From positions 269,508,070 through 269,572,069 of the forward strand of contig NC_134397.1 in the NCBI RefSeq assembly GCF_050003625.1: a stretch of DNA of 64,000 nucleotides, read 5' to 3'. Below the pieces are notes generated by a model, which worked only from the letters and a program-made list of their open reading frames with translations, did no database searches and was not told where the DNA came from. Made by a program: the position numbers and the translations under genes. Below, piece after piece: positions 54,217-64,000 of the stretch. The first letter of the stretch is position 1, and each line of letters opens with the position of its first letter. This DNA comes from Haematobia irritans (Eukaryota > Arthropoda > Insecta > Diptera > Muscidae).

Positions 54217-57200
54217 CTGATTCATCGTTACCTTATGTACGATGTAAAATAGAAAATGGAAAAATTTTAAATATACTTATAGATACAGGATCAACAAAGA
54301 ATTACATTCAACCATTTCTCCCAAAAAAAGTTATACCAAATCAGAAAAATTTCTTTACAAGATCAGTTGCCGGTGATATAGAAATCACCAGCCACACATT
54401 TCTTAATCTTTTCAATATTAGAGACAAAAATTTAAAATTTTACATCCTTCCAAACTTAAAATCTTTTCATGGGATTCTAGGCAATGACAGCTTAAAGCAA
54501 TTAGGAGCAGTTATTCATACCAGAGATAATTACATTTCGCTCGAAAACGGGGCTAAAATAAAAATTCACCAAATGAAGTCAGAAGCAATAAATCTGATTA
54601 AAATAAAGGATGACCATATGACAGACAAGCAGCGCAAAATAATTAGAGCACTAACAGAAAAAATACCTAACCTATTCGCAGAGCCCGATATGAAATTAAC
54701 ATATACAACTAAGGTAATAGGGGAAATTCGAACAAGGGACAATACACCAGTATACACTCGATACTATCCTTACCCCATGGCTTTGAAATCTGAGGTAGAA
54801 AAGCAAATTCAAACGATGCTTAATGATGGTATAATAAGACCATCTCGCTCTCCGTACAACTCACCGGTATGGATTGTACCAAAAAAGCCAGATTCAGCTG
54901 GTAATAAGCAGTATAGAGTTGTGACGGATTACAGAAAACTAAATGCGGTGACCATAGCGGATAAATATCCGATCCCGAATATTAGTGAAGTCCTTGCGCA
55001 GCTAGGAAATAATCAGTATTTCTCAGTACTCGATCTGAAGAGCGGATTCCATCAGATCCCGTTAAAGGAATCTGATATAGAAAAAACAGCTTTTTCCATT
55101 AACAACGGAAAATACGAATACACAAGACTACCGTTTGGCTTAAAAAATGCCCCTTCAATTTTTCAGAGAGCACTTGATGATATATTACGCGAATGTATAG
55201 GAGTTTGTTGTTTCGTTTATATCGACGATATAATTGTTTTTAGTCGCAACGAGGACGATCATGTCCACGATTTAGTCAAAGTTTTCAAAACACTTGAAAG
55301 TGCTAACATGAAAGTCCAATTGGACAAATGTCATTTCTTTAAAAATTCGGTTGAGTTTCTAGGATTCGTTATTTCTTCTGATGGAATAAAAACAAATCCA
55401 AAAAGGACAGAAGCTATTGCTAAAATTCCACAACCTAAAACATTAAAAGACTTAAGATCATTTTTAGGTATGACAGGGTATTATCGTTGTTTCATTCAAG
55501 ATTATGCGAAACTCGCTAAGCCCCTGACATCCCTTTTAAGAGGGGAGGAAGGACGCGTGTCCAAAAATAAATCCTCAAAAATTAAAATAAATTTAAATTC
55601 AGAAGCCATGTCAGCTTTTAACAAATTAAAATCAACTCTTGTTTCCGAAGATGTAGTGTTGGCATATCCAAATTATAATAAAGATTTTGAGTTAACTACA
55701 GATGCATCAAATTTCGCTCTTGGTGCAGTGCTTTCCCAAGAAAAAAAACCGATAGTTTTCATATCTAGAACGTTGAGCAGGACGGAAGAAAATTATGCCG
55801 CTAACGAGAAGGAAATGTTAGCTATTATATGGGCATTAGATTCTCTGAGAAATTATCTATATGGTACTGCCAAAATAAAAATATTTACCGACCATCAACC
55901 ACTTACTTACGCGTTAAGTAATAAAAATAACAACACTAAAATGAAACGTTGGAAAGCAATTTTAGAAGAATATAACTACGAGCTTCATTACAAACAAGGG
56001 AAAACTAATGTGGTAGCCGATGCGTTATCAAGAATTCCACCAGAGATAAATACGCTAACATCAAGTGAGCACAGCGATGAAAGCTCATCTCATTGTCTGA
56101 TTTATTCGGTAGATGCACCGATTAACGCATTCAAAAATCAAATTTTTCTCAATCAAGGTCCAAATCAGTCATATGAATTTAAAATAGTTTTTCCAACATA
56201 CCACAAACATATAGTAACAGAAGAATCGTATGATTCAGACAAATTGGTCAATATTTTAAAACGTTACCTAAACCCATCCGTTGTTAACTGCATTAAAACT
56301 GATGAACGCACTATGGGGAAAATTCAAGAGATATATCCCTTACATTTTAGAAGTTACAAAGTAAGGTTTACCCAAATTCAAGTTGAAGACGTGACTAGCG
56401 AAGAAGAACAGGATAATATAATTTTGAGTACACATAATCGAGCTCACAGAAATGCTCGTGAAAATAAAATTCAGATAATCAGAAAATACTACTTTCCATC
56501 TATGAACAAAAAAGTGACTAAAGCAGTAAAGAATTGTGTGGTCTGCAAGGAAAACAAGTATGATCGTCATCCTGCTAAGCCGGAAATTCAACCAACTCCT
56601 ATTCCGCAATTTCCTGGACAAATTGTCCACCTTGATATCTTTATTACAGATAAACACTCTGTTCTGACAGCTATAGATAAGTTTTCCAAATTTGCTATAG
56701 CGAAGGTAATAAAATCAAGAGCTGCTGAAGATATTAAACAACCTTTGAGAGACATTCTCTTCTTTCTTATTCCCGAAACAATAGTTTTTGATAATGAAAA
56801 ATCTTTTAGTTCAGTTTCCATTAATCATATGATAGAGAATGAATTCGGCATTCAAGTTTATCGTACCCCACCTTATACAAGTTGTTCTAACGGACAAGTG
56901 GAACGTTTCCACTCGACACTTCAAGAGATCATGAGATGTCTCAAAACTGAGAAAGCCCACCGTACTTTTGAGGAATTATTAGAAAGATCAGTCAAGGAAT
57001 ATAATTTATCAGTCCATTCGACAACAAATAGGAAACCTGTTGAAGTTTTATTTGGCCGAAATGTCAGTAGCGATCCAGAGATGCTTGAAAATTCCCGAAA
57101 AGAGACAATACGTAAATTACAAGAAAAGCAAGTATCCGATCTCAGTTACCATAATAAGGAAAAGGAGCCGATGAAAACTTACTCAGAGGGTGATGTTATT

Positions 57201-57335
57201 TATGTCAGAATTGATAAGCGACGCGGAAATAAACTTACCCCGAAGTATAAAAGGGAAATAGTAGCTAGTAACCAAAACTCCACTGTTAAAACATTATCCG
57301 GAAGGACTGTTCATAAAAGACTTATCAAAACTTAA
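54211..57335 (+). CDS. pol: pol polyprotein: protease, reverse transcriptase, RNase H, integrase
   Basis: The frame is expressed by frameshifting, about 1040 codons. The aspartic protease has LIDTGS (about 54276-54293). Reverse transcriptase has VTDYRKLN, LPFGLKNAP and the catalytic YIDD at 55217-55231. RNase H has TDAS (about 55700), an ENYAANEKEM Glu, TDHQPL and ADALSR. Integrase has an HHCC finger (HNRAHR...CVVC, 56440-56560) and catalytic VHLDIF, VFDNEKSF and NGQVERFHS (Asp, Asp, Glu). All expected catalytic residues are visible and no stop interrupts the frame. The products copy and insert the element. Confidence 0.95.
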
Positions 57336-57360
57336 ATTTTGTATATCTTTTTTCTCTTTC

Positions 57361-57362
57361 AG
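57361..57362 (+). promoter_or_regulatory. env: probable env splice acceptor
   Basis: TTTTTTCTCTTTCAG ends at 57362, 27 bp after the pol stop, and opens directly into the env frame. That frame has no ATG for its first about 75 codons. As in some errantiviruses, the start codon probably comes from an upstream exon near the gag start. Confidence 0.65.
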
Positions 57363-57363
57363 A

Positions 57364-58953
57364 TCAATTATAATATTTTGTAAAGCAGAATTTCAAATTA
57401 TTGACTACACATCTGCTCATGTTATAATAATTAATGATGGACAAAGTAAAGTCCAAGACGGAATCTTCAGAATAATTCATCCAATAGACATAAAGAAATA
57501 TGACTCCTTTGTGACAGAGACAAAAGTATTCGTTGAACGACATATCCCTAAAACCAATTCCTTTTTTCCTATCCTAAATGAAGAAATAATGCAAGCTCAG
57601 GATTTAATTCAAAGTATTGTTCCTCAGTATAATAATGATAAATACAATATAAATAATAACTATGAAAATGGGGATATTAATAATGAAAAAAATAGTTATA
57701 AGAGAAATAAAAGATCATTCAACATAATTGGTACTGCATGGAAGTATATCGCTGGAACTCCAGATCACGATGACTTCGAAATGCTAGAATATAATATAAA
57801 TGAAATATATCAAAATAACAATAAGCAAGTCGTTATTAACCAAGTGCTAAATGATAGACTAAATAATGTAACGAAAATAGTTAATGAAATTTCCAATGCG
57901 ATAGGCAAAAACAACTATTTAAATACCGAAATAGTTTTAACTTTACAAAGTCGCATAAGACTCATAAAAGAGCAGTTAATTAATATACATTATGCGATTC
58001 AATGGGCAAAGAGCGGAGTAATAAACTCCATTATTTTGGATAAATTAGAAGTTAAATTAGCTTTGGAAAAATTAAGTAAAGAAAATATGCCCTTTGCAAC
58101 AAATGAAGAGGCAATGGAATATGCCACAGTAAATGTTTTATATCGAAATTCAATCATATTATATGTTATCAAAATCCCATTGACTAATGAAAAAATATAT
58201 CAAAATTTGCTATTGTACCCCGTAAAGAAAAACAAAAAAATTGTAAAGTTGTCTTTCAATAATATAATAAAGAATTTAAATGAAATTTATGGACTAAAAA
58301 GTAATTGCTCAAAATATAATAATATTAAAATTTGTAGTAACAACCAACTACTAGATTTAAGAAATAATACATGTATAAATAATATTATAAAAAGCTTATC
58401 GTCGTACTGCACTTATACCAACAGTCATCATGTCCCGTTAATCGAAAATATTTTCCCTGGAGTAATCCTGCTTAACGACTACAATGATACCATATACATC
58501 GATGAAGTTGCACATCATTTATCAGGCACGTTTTTGATAAAATTTTCAAATTCTACAATAGCGGCACAGAACAAAATTTACCGCAACCTAGAAGCCCCAC
58601 AAATAAAAACCATCCCTGCTGTATTGCAACCCACGCCATTAGAGAAGAACTTAGAAAATATTCTGACTATTGAGAGCCTGAGAGAATCATATCTTAATAA
58701 CACCCACAGTATCAGAATATTAAGAACGGGAACAATTGTGAACGGAGTATCAATCATGGCCTATTTAATAATCCTTGCAGTCTTGGGTTCCTGGATTCTT
58801 CACCTCTATAGAATCTCGCGAAGAAGAAGCATAGAATATTTAAATACACAGAATTCATATTTACCGCCAGAGCCAGGAGCAATATTAACGTATATCCAAC
58901 CAACAAATAACATCTCATCAGCAGTTCGAATAAACAACATCCCATATTTCTGA
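57364..58953 (+). CDS. env: envelope-like protein of the errantivirus-like element
   Basis: The open exon is about 530 codons. It contains a furin-type RNKR site at 57703-57714 followed by a hydrophobic FNIIGTAW stretch, as in errantivirus and baculovirus F-type envelope proteins. Several Asn-x-Ser/Thr sites, paired cysteines in the C-terminal half (about 58300-58420) and a transmembrane segment near 58741-58806 with a basic cytoplasmic tail follow. Asparagine content is high, reflecting AT-rich codons. The frame is unbroken. The start is on another exon. Confidence 0.85.
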   Translation, partial: SIIIFCKAEFQIIDYTSAHVIIINDGQSKVQDGIFRIIHPIDIKKYDSFVTETKVFVERHIPKTNSFFPILNEEIMQAQDLIQSIVPQYNNDKYNINNNYENGDINNEKNSYKRNKRSFNIIGTAWKYIAGTPDHDDFEMLEYNINEIYQNNNKQVVINQVLNDRLNNVTKIVNEISNAIGKNNYLNTEIVLTLQSRIRLIKEQLINIHYAIQWAKSGVINSIILDKLEVKLALEKLSKENMPFATNEEAMEYATVNVLYRNSIILYVIKIPLTNEKIYQNLLLYPVKKNKKIVKLSFNNIIKNLNEIYGLKSNCSKYNNIKICSNNQLLDLRNNTCINNIIKSLSSYCTYTNSHHVPLIENIFPGVILLNDYNDTIYIDEVAHHLSGTFLIKFSNSTIAAQNKIYRNLEAPQIKTIPAVLQPTPLEKNLENILTIESLRESYLNNTHSIRILRTGTIVNGVSIMAYLIILAVLGSWILHLYRISRRRSIEYLNTQNSYLPPEPGAILTYIQPTNNISSAVRINNIPYF

Positions 58954-58996
58954 AGTAAAAAAAAAAAAAAAAAAACAATTGGGGACAATTGCAATT

Positions 58997-59007
58997 AAGA
59001 GGGGAGG
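58997..59007 (+). promoter_or_regulatory. polypurine tract
   Basis: AAGAGGGGAGG immediately precedes the 3' LTR and would prime plus-strand DNA synthesis. Confidence 0.85.
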
Positions 59008-59400
59008 AGTTAATACCCGACACCTTCTTAGTTGCCAAAAATATTTTAAAAGAGAATTGAAAGTAAATAAAATTTTATGCTGATGATATGTCTGTTGAAT
59101 CAAGCGCGTGGAACTTCCGTTCCCATAAAACAGCAATGGTTAGCTGCAACGATTTCCCCGAATAAGATGAGGTGATCATTGCGAAACCCAACATAAGTTA
59201 GTTGCATTGGATTCCTGGAATTACATCAGGTGATCGTTGGCAAGTGCATAGTTTTATGCATTTATGAAATTGTAGAAATTATTTGAAGTTAGTTCTACTT
59301 TTGAGTTTAATCAATAAAGACGGAGTTCGCTCCGAATAAAAAATAAAAAGAAAAGATTGATTCTTTTTTTTAAACAAAAATTAAACTTAAAAAGTTAATT
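59008..59400 (+). repeat. 3' LTR
   Basis: Matches the 5' LTR by direct reading. AATAAA at 59313-59318. It ends AAAGTTAATT before the CGTG duplication. Confidence 0.95.
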
Positions 59401-59404
59401 CGTG

Positions 59405-59837
59405 CCACAATCGCATGTTTGAGAATTGCCTTTTGAGAGTCTCTATCAGAGTTTATGAGAGAGATGTGAGTATGAATGTTAGTTTGTGTGTGTGCGGGGG
59501 GGTCTATAGATGTTTTATGAACTTTATTGATATGTTCGTAGTATTATTTGTATGTTTGCCTTATATATTAACATGGCGTTCTGCTTTTTATTGGCTTTTG
59601 TATTCAATTCAGTTTCCCAGTTGTTATACTTCGATGGAAAACAACAAAAATTTTCACTTTTTGACCCAGTTTTAGAGTTCTTGTAATTTTTTTTCTTTTG
59701 GTGCAAAATTATTGTGCTGACTTGGCTATTGCAGGCTCTGACCCATTGAATTGGCTCTGATTCCCTCATAAAGGTAATGATGGCTATATCGGATGCAAGC
59801 ACTATCAATATAAAAATATTTATCTTTGATTTATTTG
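59405..59837. other. right flank of the LTR element, no gene
   Basis: The 86-codon plus frame at 59415-59675 and the minus frame over 59524-60051 show no recognisable domain. Confidence 0.35.
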
Positions 59838-60337
59838 TGTACCTTCCACCATAGGATGGGTGGTATATTAACTTTGTCATTCCGTTTGTAACACATCGAA
59901 ATATTGCCCTAAGACCCCATAAAGTATATATATTCTGGGTCGTGGTGAAATTCTGAGTCGATTTCAGCATGCTCGTCCGCCCGTCTGTTGAAATCACGCT
60001 AACTTCCGAACGAAACAAGCTACACGCAAAAAAATAATTCTTTCCTCCCAAACGAAATTTTAGACAAACAAAGTTCGTTTCTCATTTGCTTTTCGCTGTA
60101 AGGAAGTGTCTTTGGAAGAAAAGTATATACTTTTTGTGATAAACGTTTATTCTTTTACAGGATGTAAAAACAATTTCATAAAGACTAGCTCAAAAAAAAA
60201 ACATTATTTTCTTGCTAATTGCATTGTCCCTCACATCTTTCTCACATCCACGAGGATTTTTAGTTCTTAACACCTTTTCCTGTAATACCAACAATGTAGA
60301 AGAAATTATACGATTTTATAAATTTTTAAATTTTTTT

Positions 60338-60424
60338 TTACCTTTCGCCTGGACGGAGAATCGAACCGCGGACCATGCACATTGTAAGCCAACACACTAA
60401 CCACTGAGCTATGTACCTGTTATG
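60338..60424 (-). other. tRNA-like module (pseudo-tRNA or SINE head)
   Basis: On the minus strand, ATAGCTCAGTGGTTAGTGTG (A box) and GCGGTTCGATTCTCC (B box) have tRNA spacing. The anticodon-loop position reads CTTACAA. T-stem pairing is broken (CGCGG against CTCCG), so it is not a functional tRNA. Confidence 0.6.
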
Positions 60425-60528
60425 GTCATCAATAGATAAATATCCATATAAGTTATATTTATATAGCATAGCTTGCGGCGCCCACGAACCGAATAAACAA
60501 AGTTTATTTAACAGAAACAAACATTTAG

Positions 60529-60608
60529 TTTGGCACCGTGGAGCAGTGGTAGCTACGTCCGACTCTCATGCCAAGGGTCATGGGTTCGATCCCTGCTTCG
60601 GCCAAAGT
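60529..60608 (+). other. second tRNA-like module, opposite strand
   Basis: GGCACCGTGGAGCAGTGGTAGC (A-box region) and GGGTTCGATCCCTGC (B box) have tRNA spacing, with TCTCATG at the loop position (Met-like CAT), followed by a long T-run that would terminate pol III. The acceptor stem is not convincing. Confidence 0.6.
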
Positions 60609-61192
60609 TTTTTTTTTTGCTTTTGTTTTTTTTTTACATATATTCCAGATATATTCGGAAGATTCCGAAAAAATGTTCAACATTACATTGTACTATATTA
60701 AATTTTGAACTGTAAAATGTGTCTTATTAAAGACGTAAAGTCAGAAAAGAACAGTGTTTGATATAAACGAAATGGACTGTGTTGTTATTTCAAAAATAAC
60801 TTTTTTTATTGAAAAAATAAAAATTTTGTAACAAACGAATTTTGTTGGTGATAAAAGTTTAAAATTTTCGAAGCAATTCAAAAAACTCTAACAAAAGAAA
60901 AACGTTTTCGGTACACGTTTTCCAAACGTTTTTTTTTCTTTGCGTGTATCGACTTGTTGTTATTAATGTAGGTCGAATGGTACTAAAAATGGGCCATATC
61001 GGACCACTTTTACGTATAGCCACCATATAAACCGACGCTCAGATTTGGCTTGCGGAGCCTCTTGGAGGAGCAAAATTCATCCGATCCGGTTGTAATTTGG
61101 TACATGGTGTATGTATATGGTTTCTCACAACCATGCTAAAATCGGTCCATAATTATATATAGTTATATATAGCCGATCCCCAAAAATAATGT

Positions 61193-61775
61193 ACCAAAAT
61201 TTTATTTTTATAGAAAATTTTGTCAAAATTTTATTTCTATAGAAAATTTTGTCAAAATTTTATTACTATAGATAATTTTGTCAAAATTTTACTACTATAG
61301 AAAAATTTGTCAAAATTTTATTTCTATAAAAAATTTTGTCAAAATTTCATTTCTATAAGAAATTTTGTCAAAATTTTATTTCTATAGAAAATTTTGTAAA
61401 AATTTATTTCTATAGAAAATTTTGTCAAAATTTTATTTCTATAGAAAATGTTGTCAAAATTTTATTACTATACAAAATTTTGTCAAAATGTTATTACTAT
61501 AGAACATTTTGTCAAGATTTTATTTCTATAGAAAATTTTGTCAAAATTTTATTTCTATAAAAAATTTTGTCAAAATTTTATTACTATATAAAATTTTGTC
61601 AAAATTTTATTTCTATAGTGAATTTTGTCAAAATTTTATTTCTATAGAAAATTTTGTCAAAATTTTATTTCTATAGAAAATTTTGTCAAAATTTTATTTC
61701 TATAGAAAATTTTATCAAATTTTATTGCTATAGAAGATTTTGTCAAATTTTATTCCTATAGAAAATTTTGTCAAA
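61193..61775 (+). repeat. 29-bp minisatellite array inside a HINE, about 20 units
   Basis: These are the most regular copies of the AAAATTTTGTCAAAATTTTA plus TTTCTATAG unit in the window. Unlike 15248-18589, no CACGGTTG terminus or CTACCA subterminal zone accompanies it. Confidence 0.93.
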
Positions 61776-62015
61776 CTGAAGTATTTACGTATTTAATCGG
61801 CCTTTTTTGTTTAATATATATCCCGTATGGACTAACTTACAATTGAGAACACGGTGTTAAGAAGTTTTAAGATACCTTGCCATCGGCAAGTGTTACCGCA
61901 ACCCAAGTAATTCGATTGTGGATGACAGTCTTTAGTACAAGTTTCTATGCAATCCATGGTGGAGGGTACATAAGATTCGGCCTGGCCGAACTTACGGCCG
62001 TATATACTTGTTTTA

Positions 62016-62574
62016 TTTCATTTAATGATATTATTGATTTTCACATTTTTTGTGGGATAATTTTTTTCTGAACTTGGTGGTGAGTGTACCACTTTTTATG
62101 CATGCAGCTTGTTTTTTTTTTCTTATTTTCAGTGCTTTGTTGCTATTATTATTATTATTATTATTTTTTTTTGTTAAATTTTTTATGAGAAATGATTGCT
62201 ATTTCTATGCTTATGTTGTACACTGAAAGCAAATGTAAAGCCAACCTCAAGGCACAATTACAGTAATGATTATGTTAATTTATAAAATTTTGATCTTTGG
62301 TTTATTTTTATCTCTTTTTTGTTATAATTTTTTCTGAACTTAAAAGGTGATTACTGTTATAACAACCTCTTAATTTAAAGCAAGTATATACGATCATAAG
62401 TTCAGCCAGGCCGAATCTTTTGTTCGTCCCACCATGGATTGCGTAGACATTTATACTTAAGACTGTCTTCCAAAGCCGAAATATTTGGATTGTGGTAACA
62501 CACTTGCCAACACGTTTTGTTTTCGTCAATCCTAGTTTCACATATATTGAAAGGAATGTTGATTTTTTTTTTAA
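62016..62574 (-). mobile_element. second-family HINE 3' fragment in AT-rich DNA
   Basis: At about 62381-62540 the minus strand reads CATGGTGGGACGAACAAAAG...GGCCTGGCTGAACTTATGAT plus CGTATATACTTGC, a diverged 3' terminus of the element at 59838-62015. The remainder (62016-62380) is AT-rich with an (ATT)n run near 62147-62166 and no gene. Confidence 0.55.
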
Positions 62575-63300
62575 GAAAATAAGCCAAAGAAGCCGAGAAT
62601 TGAAGAAAGGATAACTTGAAGACAGAATTCTCTTTAAATTTGAATTTTGCTAGGTTTTACTTAATTCTTACAACTTACAATTGGACAACTTTAACTTCCG
62701 AATTCAGACGCATCTTTAAGTAGAAATTATGCGATGTTTCAAGTAAAAATTGTGTTGTAAAGTATAGAAAAAACATCTCCTTTTTGTTAATGCATTTGTG
62801 CTTTTTAGTCAAGATAGAAAAAGTCAAGAAATCTAAAGACGATTTAATTAATTTTAAAGAAATTTTTAGAATTTTAAAAGCCCAGTTGACATCAGCCAAA
62901 CTAAATTTTGTTTCATGTTAAAAGCCCAGTTGACATCAGCCAAACTAAATTTTGTTTCATGTTAAAACACCTAGTTTTAAGTCGAATCGCTCAACCATAA
63001 AGACAAAACGACTTTATTGAAAAATTTATCGACTTTTGGACAAGGACAAAATCTGTGTATCAGAGAAATTCGCCTTCTATGCTAAGCAAAGTTAGCATTC
63101 GTAATTACATGAAATCTTTGGCGTTACGAGTATTTTTTTTTTTTTGATGTAAAGAGTCTGATTCTTTGGCTCGGAATCAAGGCCACTATTTGGATTCCAT
63201 TGCAACAGATTTTTTTCAGTGTAAAGAGACCAATTCTTTGGTTCGGAATCAATGCCACTATTTGGATTCCAGTGAAATCCTTTTTTTTGAGTGAATAGAT
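62575..63300 (-). mobile_element. degraded and rearranged family A/B MITE
   Basis: The interior follows 50110-50690 (CAAAGAAGCCGAGAATTGAA, TTATCGACTTTTGGACAAGG, CTTCTATGCTAAGCAAAGTT). A direct repeat of about 45 bp with AAAAGCCCAGTTGACATCAG occurs at 62876-62965. The right end carries two stacked terminus-like blocks, each with a TTTGGyTCGGAATCAA motif (63165, 63238). Confidence 0.6.
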
Positions 63301-63624
63301 GCATGGATGTGTGACCCACCATGTTTGTTTTTTTTTTATGTGTTCATATTTGCTTTGCCATTTTATTTAATTGATAGCATTTAACCGGATTACTCCAAAA
63401 AGCCATATGTTTCCCTCGTATGTATATGTGTAAATTTTTTTTGTAAATATTTGCTATTTGTATATCAATATTAAGGGCACGTATTGACAATTGATAGGAT
63501 ATTGAAACTAAACACACATATGCGAACCAAAGCTCATATATCCTACATTAATGAATTAAATTTATTCAACTCTTACACAGAAAACCCTTACTAAGGTAAT
63601 AGTATTGGAGAAATTAAAATACAT
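63301..63624. other. no gene recognised
   Basis: AT-rich, no defensible feature. Confidence 0.35.
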
Positions 63625-63830
63625 GCCAACACAGAAAAAAAATATCACCAAAATATATTTCAATTAAAAAGTTGATTGAAGTTGGAAATTTTTTTTCAAT
63701 TAACAAATTGATTGATACAGTTAACTTTTTAATCAAAATATAAACATTAAGTTAACTAAGTCAATGATTGAAAATTTAAAAATTTTTTAAATTTTTTAAA
63801 TTAATTTTTAAATAAAAATTTGATGACTAA
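63625..63830 (+). mobile_element. truncated long-form AATTAATTG TIR element
   Basis: ACACAGAAAAAAAATATCAC plus CAAAATAT and the following AATTAAAAAGTTGATTGAAG match the left end at 26840-27000. It breaks off near 63830. Confidence 0.7.
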
Positions 63831-63847
63831 ACCCCATTTTCATGAAG
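63831..63847. mobile_element. terminus scrap of the 218-bp PIF-like MITE
   Basis: CCCCATTTTCATGAAG equals the right-end repeat of 48018-48235 read inward. It is abruptly joined to SINE sequence at 63848. Confidence 0.5.
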
Positions 63848-64000
63848 TCCACATTGCAGTGAAACCACTTACAGAAGCTTTGAAACACTCAGAAATGTCA
63901 CCAGCATTACTGCGGTGGGATAATCCACCGCTGAAAAACTTTTTGGTGTTCGGTCGAAGCAGTAATCGAATCCACGACCTTGTGTATGCAAGGCGGGCAT
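63848..64000 (-). mobile_element. tRNA-derived SINE, cut by the window end
   Basis: Minus-strand SINE from the ACATTGCAGTGAAACCACTT block to the B box and the CTTGCATACACAAGG loop. The distal body and tail are missing on the left and the head runs off the window. Confidence 0.85.

Larger units (their letters stand above)
51488..59400 (+). mobile_element. complete gypsy-family (errantivirus-like) LTR element with env
   Basis: The element is 7913 bp. It has 393-bp LTRs at both ends, with target duplication CGTG at 51484-51487 and 59401-59404. Order is LTR, tRNA-Lys-type primer site, repeat-rich leader, gag, pol (protease-RT-RNase H-integrase), env, polypurine tract, LTR. No stop or frameshift is seen in the three reading frames other than the expected gag-pol shift. 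The three-gene layout and AGTTAA...AATT LTR ends match insect errantiviruses such as gypsy, 17.6 and ZAM. It appears young. Infectivity is not implied. Confidence 0.95.
60023..60946. mobile_element. 924-bp TA-flanked TIR element containing two tRNA-like modules
   Basis: The ends CACGCAAAAAAATAATTCTT and TTTTTTTTCTTTGCGTG are inverted, with TA at 60021-60022 and 60947-60948. Removing it restores the HINE sequence CAAGCTATCGACTTG. Internally, ACAAACAAAGTTCGTTTCTC-type segments pair with ACAAACGAATTTTGTTGG-type segments. No transposase is present. Confidence 0.8.
59838..62015 (+). mobile_element. second-family HINE, complete, with two insertions/expansions
   Basis: The 5' end is TACCTTCCACCATAGGATGG and the diagnostic TATATTCTGGGTCGTGGTGA plus GTCCGCCCGTCTGTTGAAAT lie near 59930-59990. 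After the TIR element (60023-60946) it resumes with TCGACTTGTTGTTATTAATG and ATGGGCCATATCGGACCACT. A 29-bp array fills 61193-61775. The 3' terminus is CATGGTGGAGGGTACATAAG...CCGTATATACTTGTTTT. Short inverted CCACCAT/ATGGTGG motifs lie near the two ends. Confidence 0.65.

Noticed and set aside
57511..58953. GTG start for env at 57511
   Set aside because: The frame is open upstream to a strong splice acceptor, so this start is an artefact of allowing non-ATG codons.
60338..60608. Two functional tRNA genes
   Set aside because: Box motifs are good but acceptor or T-stem pairing fails, and both lie inside a TIR element.

Overview
The window looks like repeat-dense, AT-rich, non-coding DNA from a muscid (calyptrate) fly. 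Three mariner copies carry the terminal repeat and transposase motifs of Himar1, the irritans-subfamily mariner first described from the horn fly, so Haematobia irritans or a close stable-fly relative is the best guess. That identification is inference. I see no ordinary housekeeping gene. The only convincing host gene is a small two-exon secreted knottin-like (six-cysteine) peptide at 4241-4498. It has its own TATA box, initiator and poly(A) signal, and a decayed copy of its second exon lies just upstream.

Layout. 1-4020: truncated mariner, two decayed non-LTR retrotransposon 3' ends, a TA-flanked MITE and a tRNA-derived SINE. 4190-4560: knottin gene. 4680-6830: long (AT)n run and a head-to-tail set of DINE-1/Helentron-like elements (HINE). 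7265-12830: exact 146-bp tandem duplication, 29-bp minisatellite arrays, a MITE, and a SINE split by a PIF/Harbinger element. 14205-18716: a HINE split by a TIR element that carries a 2.5-kb 29-bp array and is itself split by a MITE. 20896-22276: complete HINE. 24110-27545: one non-LTR element interrupted by a mariner and three MITEs. 27829-29029: complete-length mariner. 30349-32321: HINE split by a Tc1-type DD37E transposon. 34829-35798: perfect hexanucleotide array. 37113-39092: MITEs and SINEs. 41130-43060: degenerate minisatellite containing a twin-primed LINE. 44352-46877: decayed non-LTR DNA with an internal duplication. 46878-49371: second tandem HINE dimer carrying a small PIF-like MITE.

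51488-59400 is a structurally complete gypsy-family (errantivirus-like) LTR element: LTRs with no difference by eye, 4-bp target duplication, tRNA-Lys-type primer site, gag, pol by -1 frameshift at a U-UUU-UUA site, and a spliced env. 59838-62015: second-family HINE split by a TIR element with two tRNA-like modules, and holding another 29-bp array. The rest is MITE, HINE and SINE debris.

Most entries are mobile elements nested in each other, and many junctions keep readable target duplications (TA for Tc1/mariner-type, TAA for PIF-type, 9-14 bp for SINEs, CGTG for the LTR element). The relative order of many insertions can therefore be read directly. Family names come from motif recognition, not from database searches.
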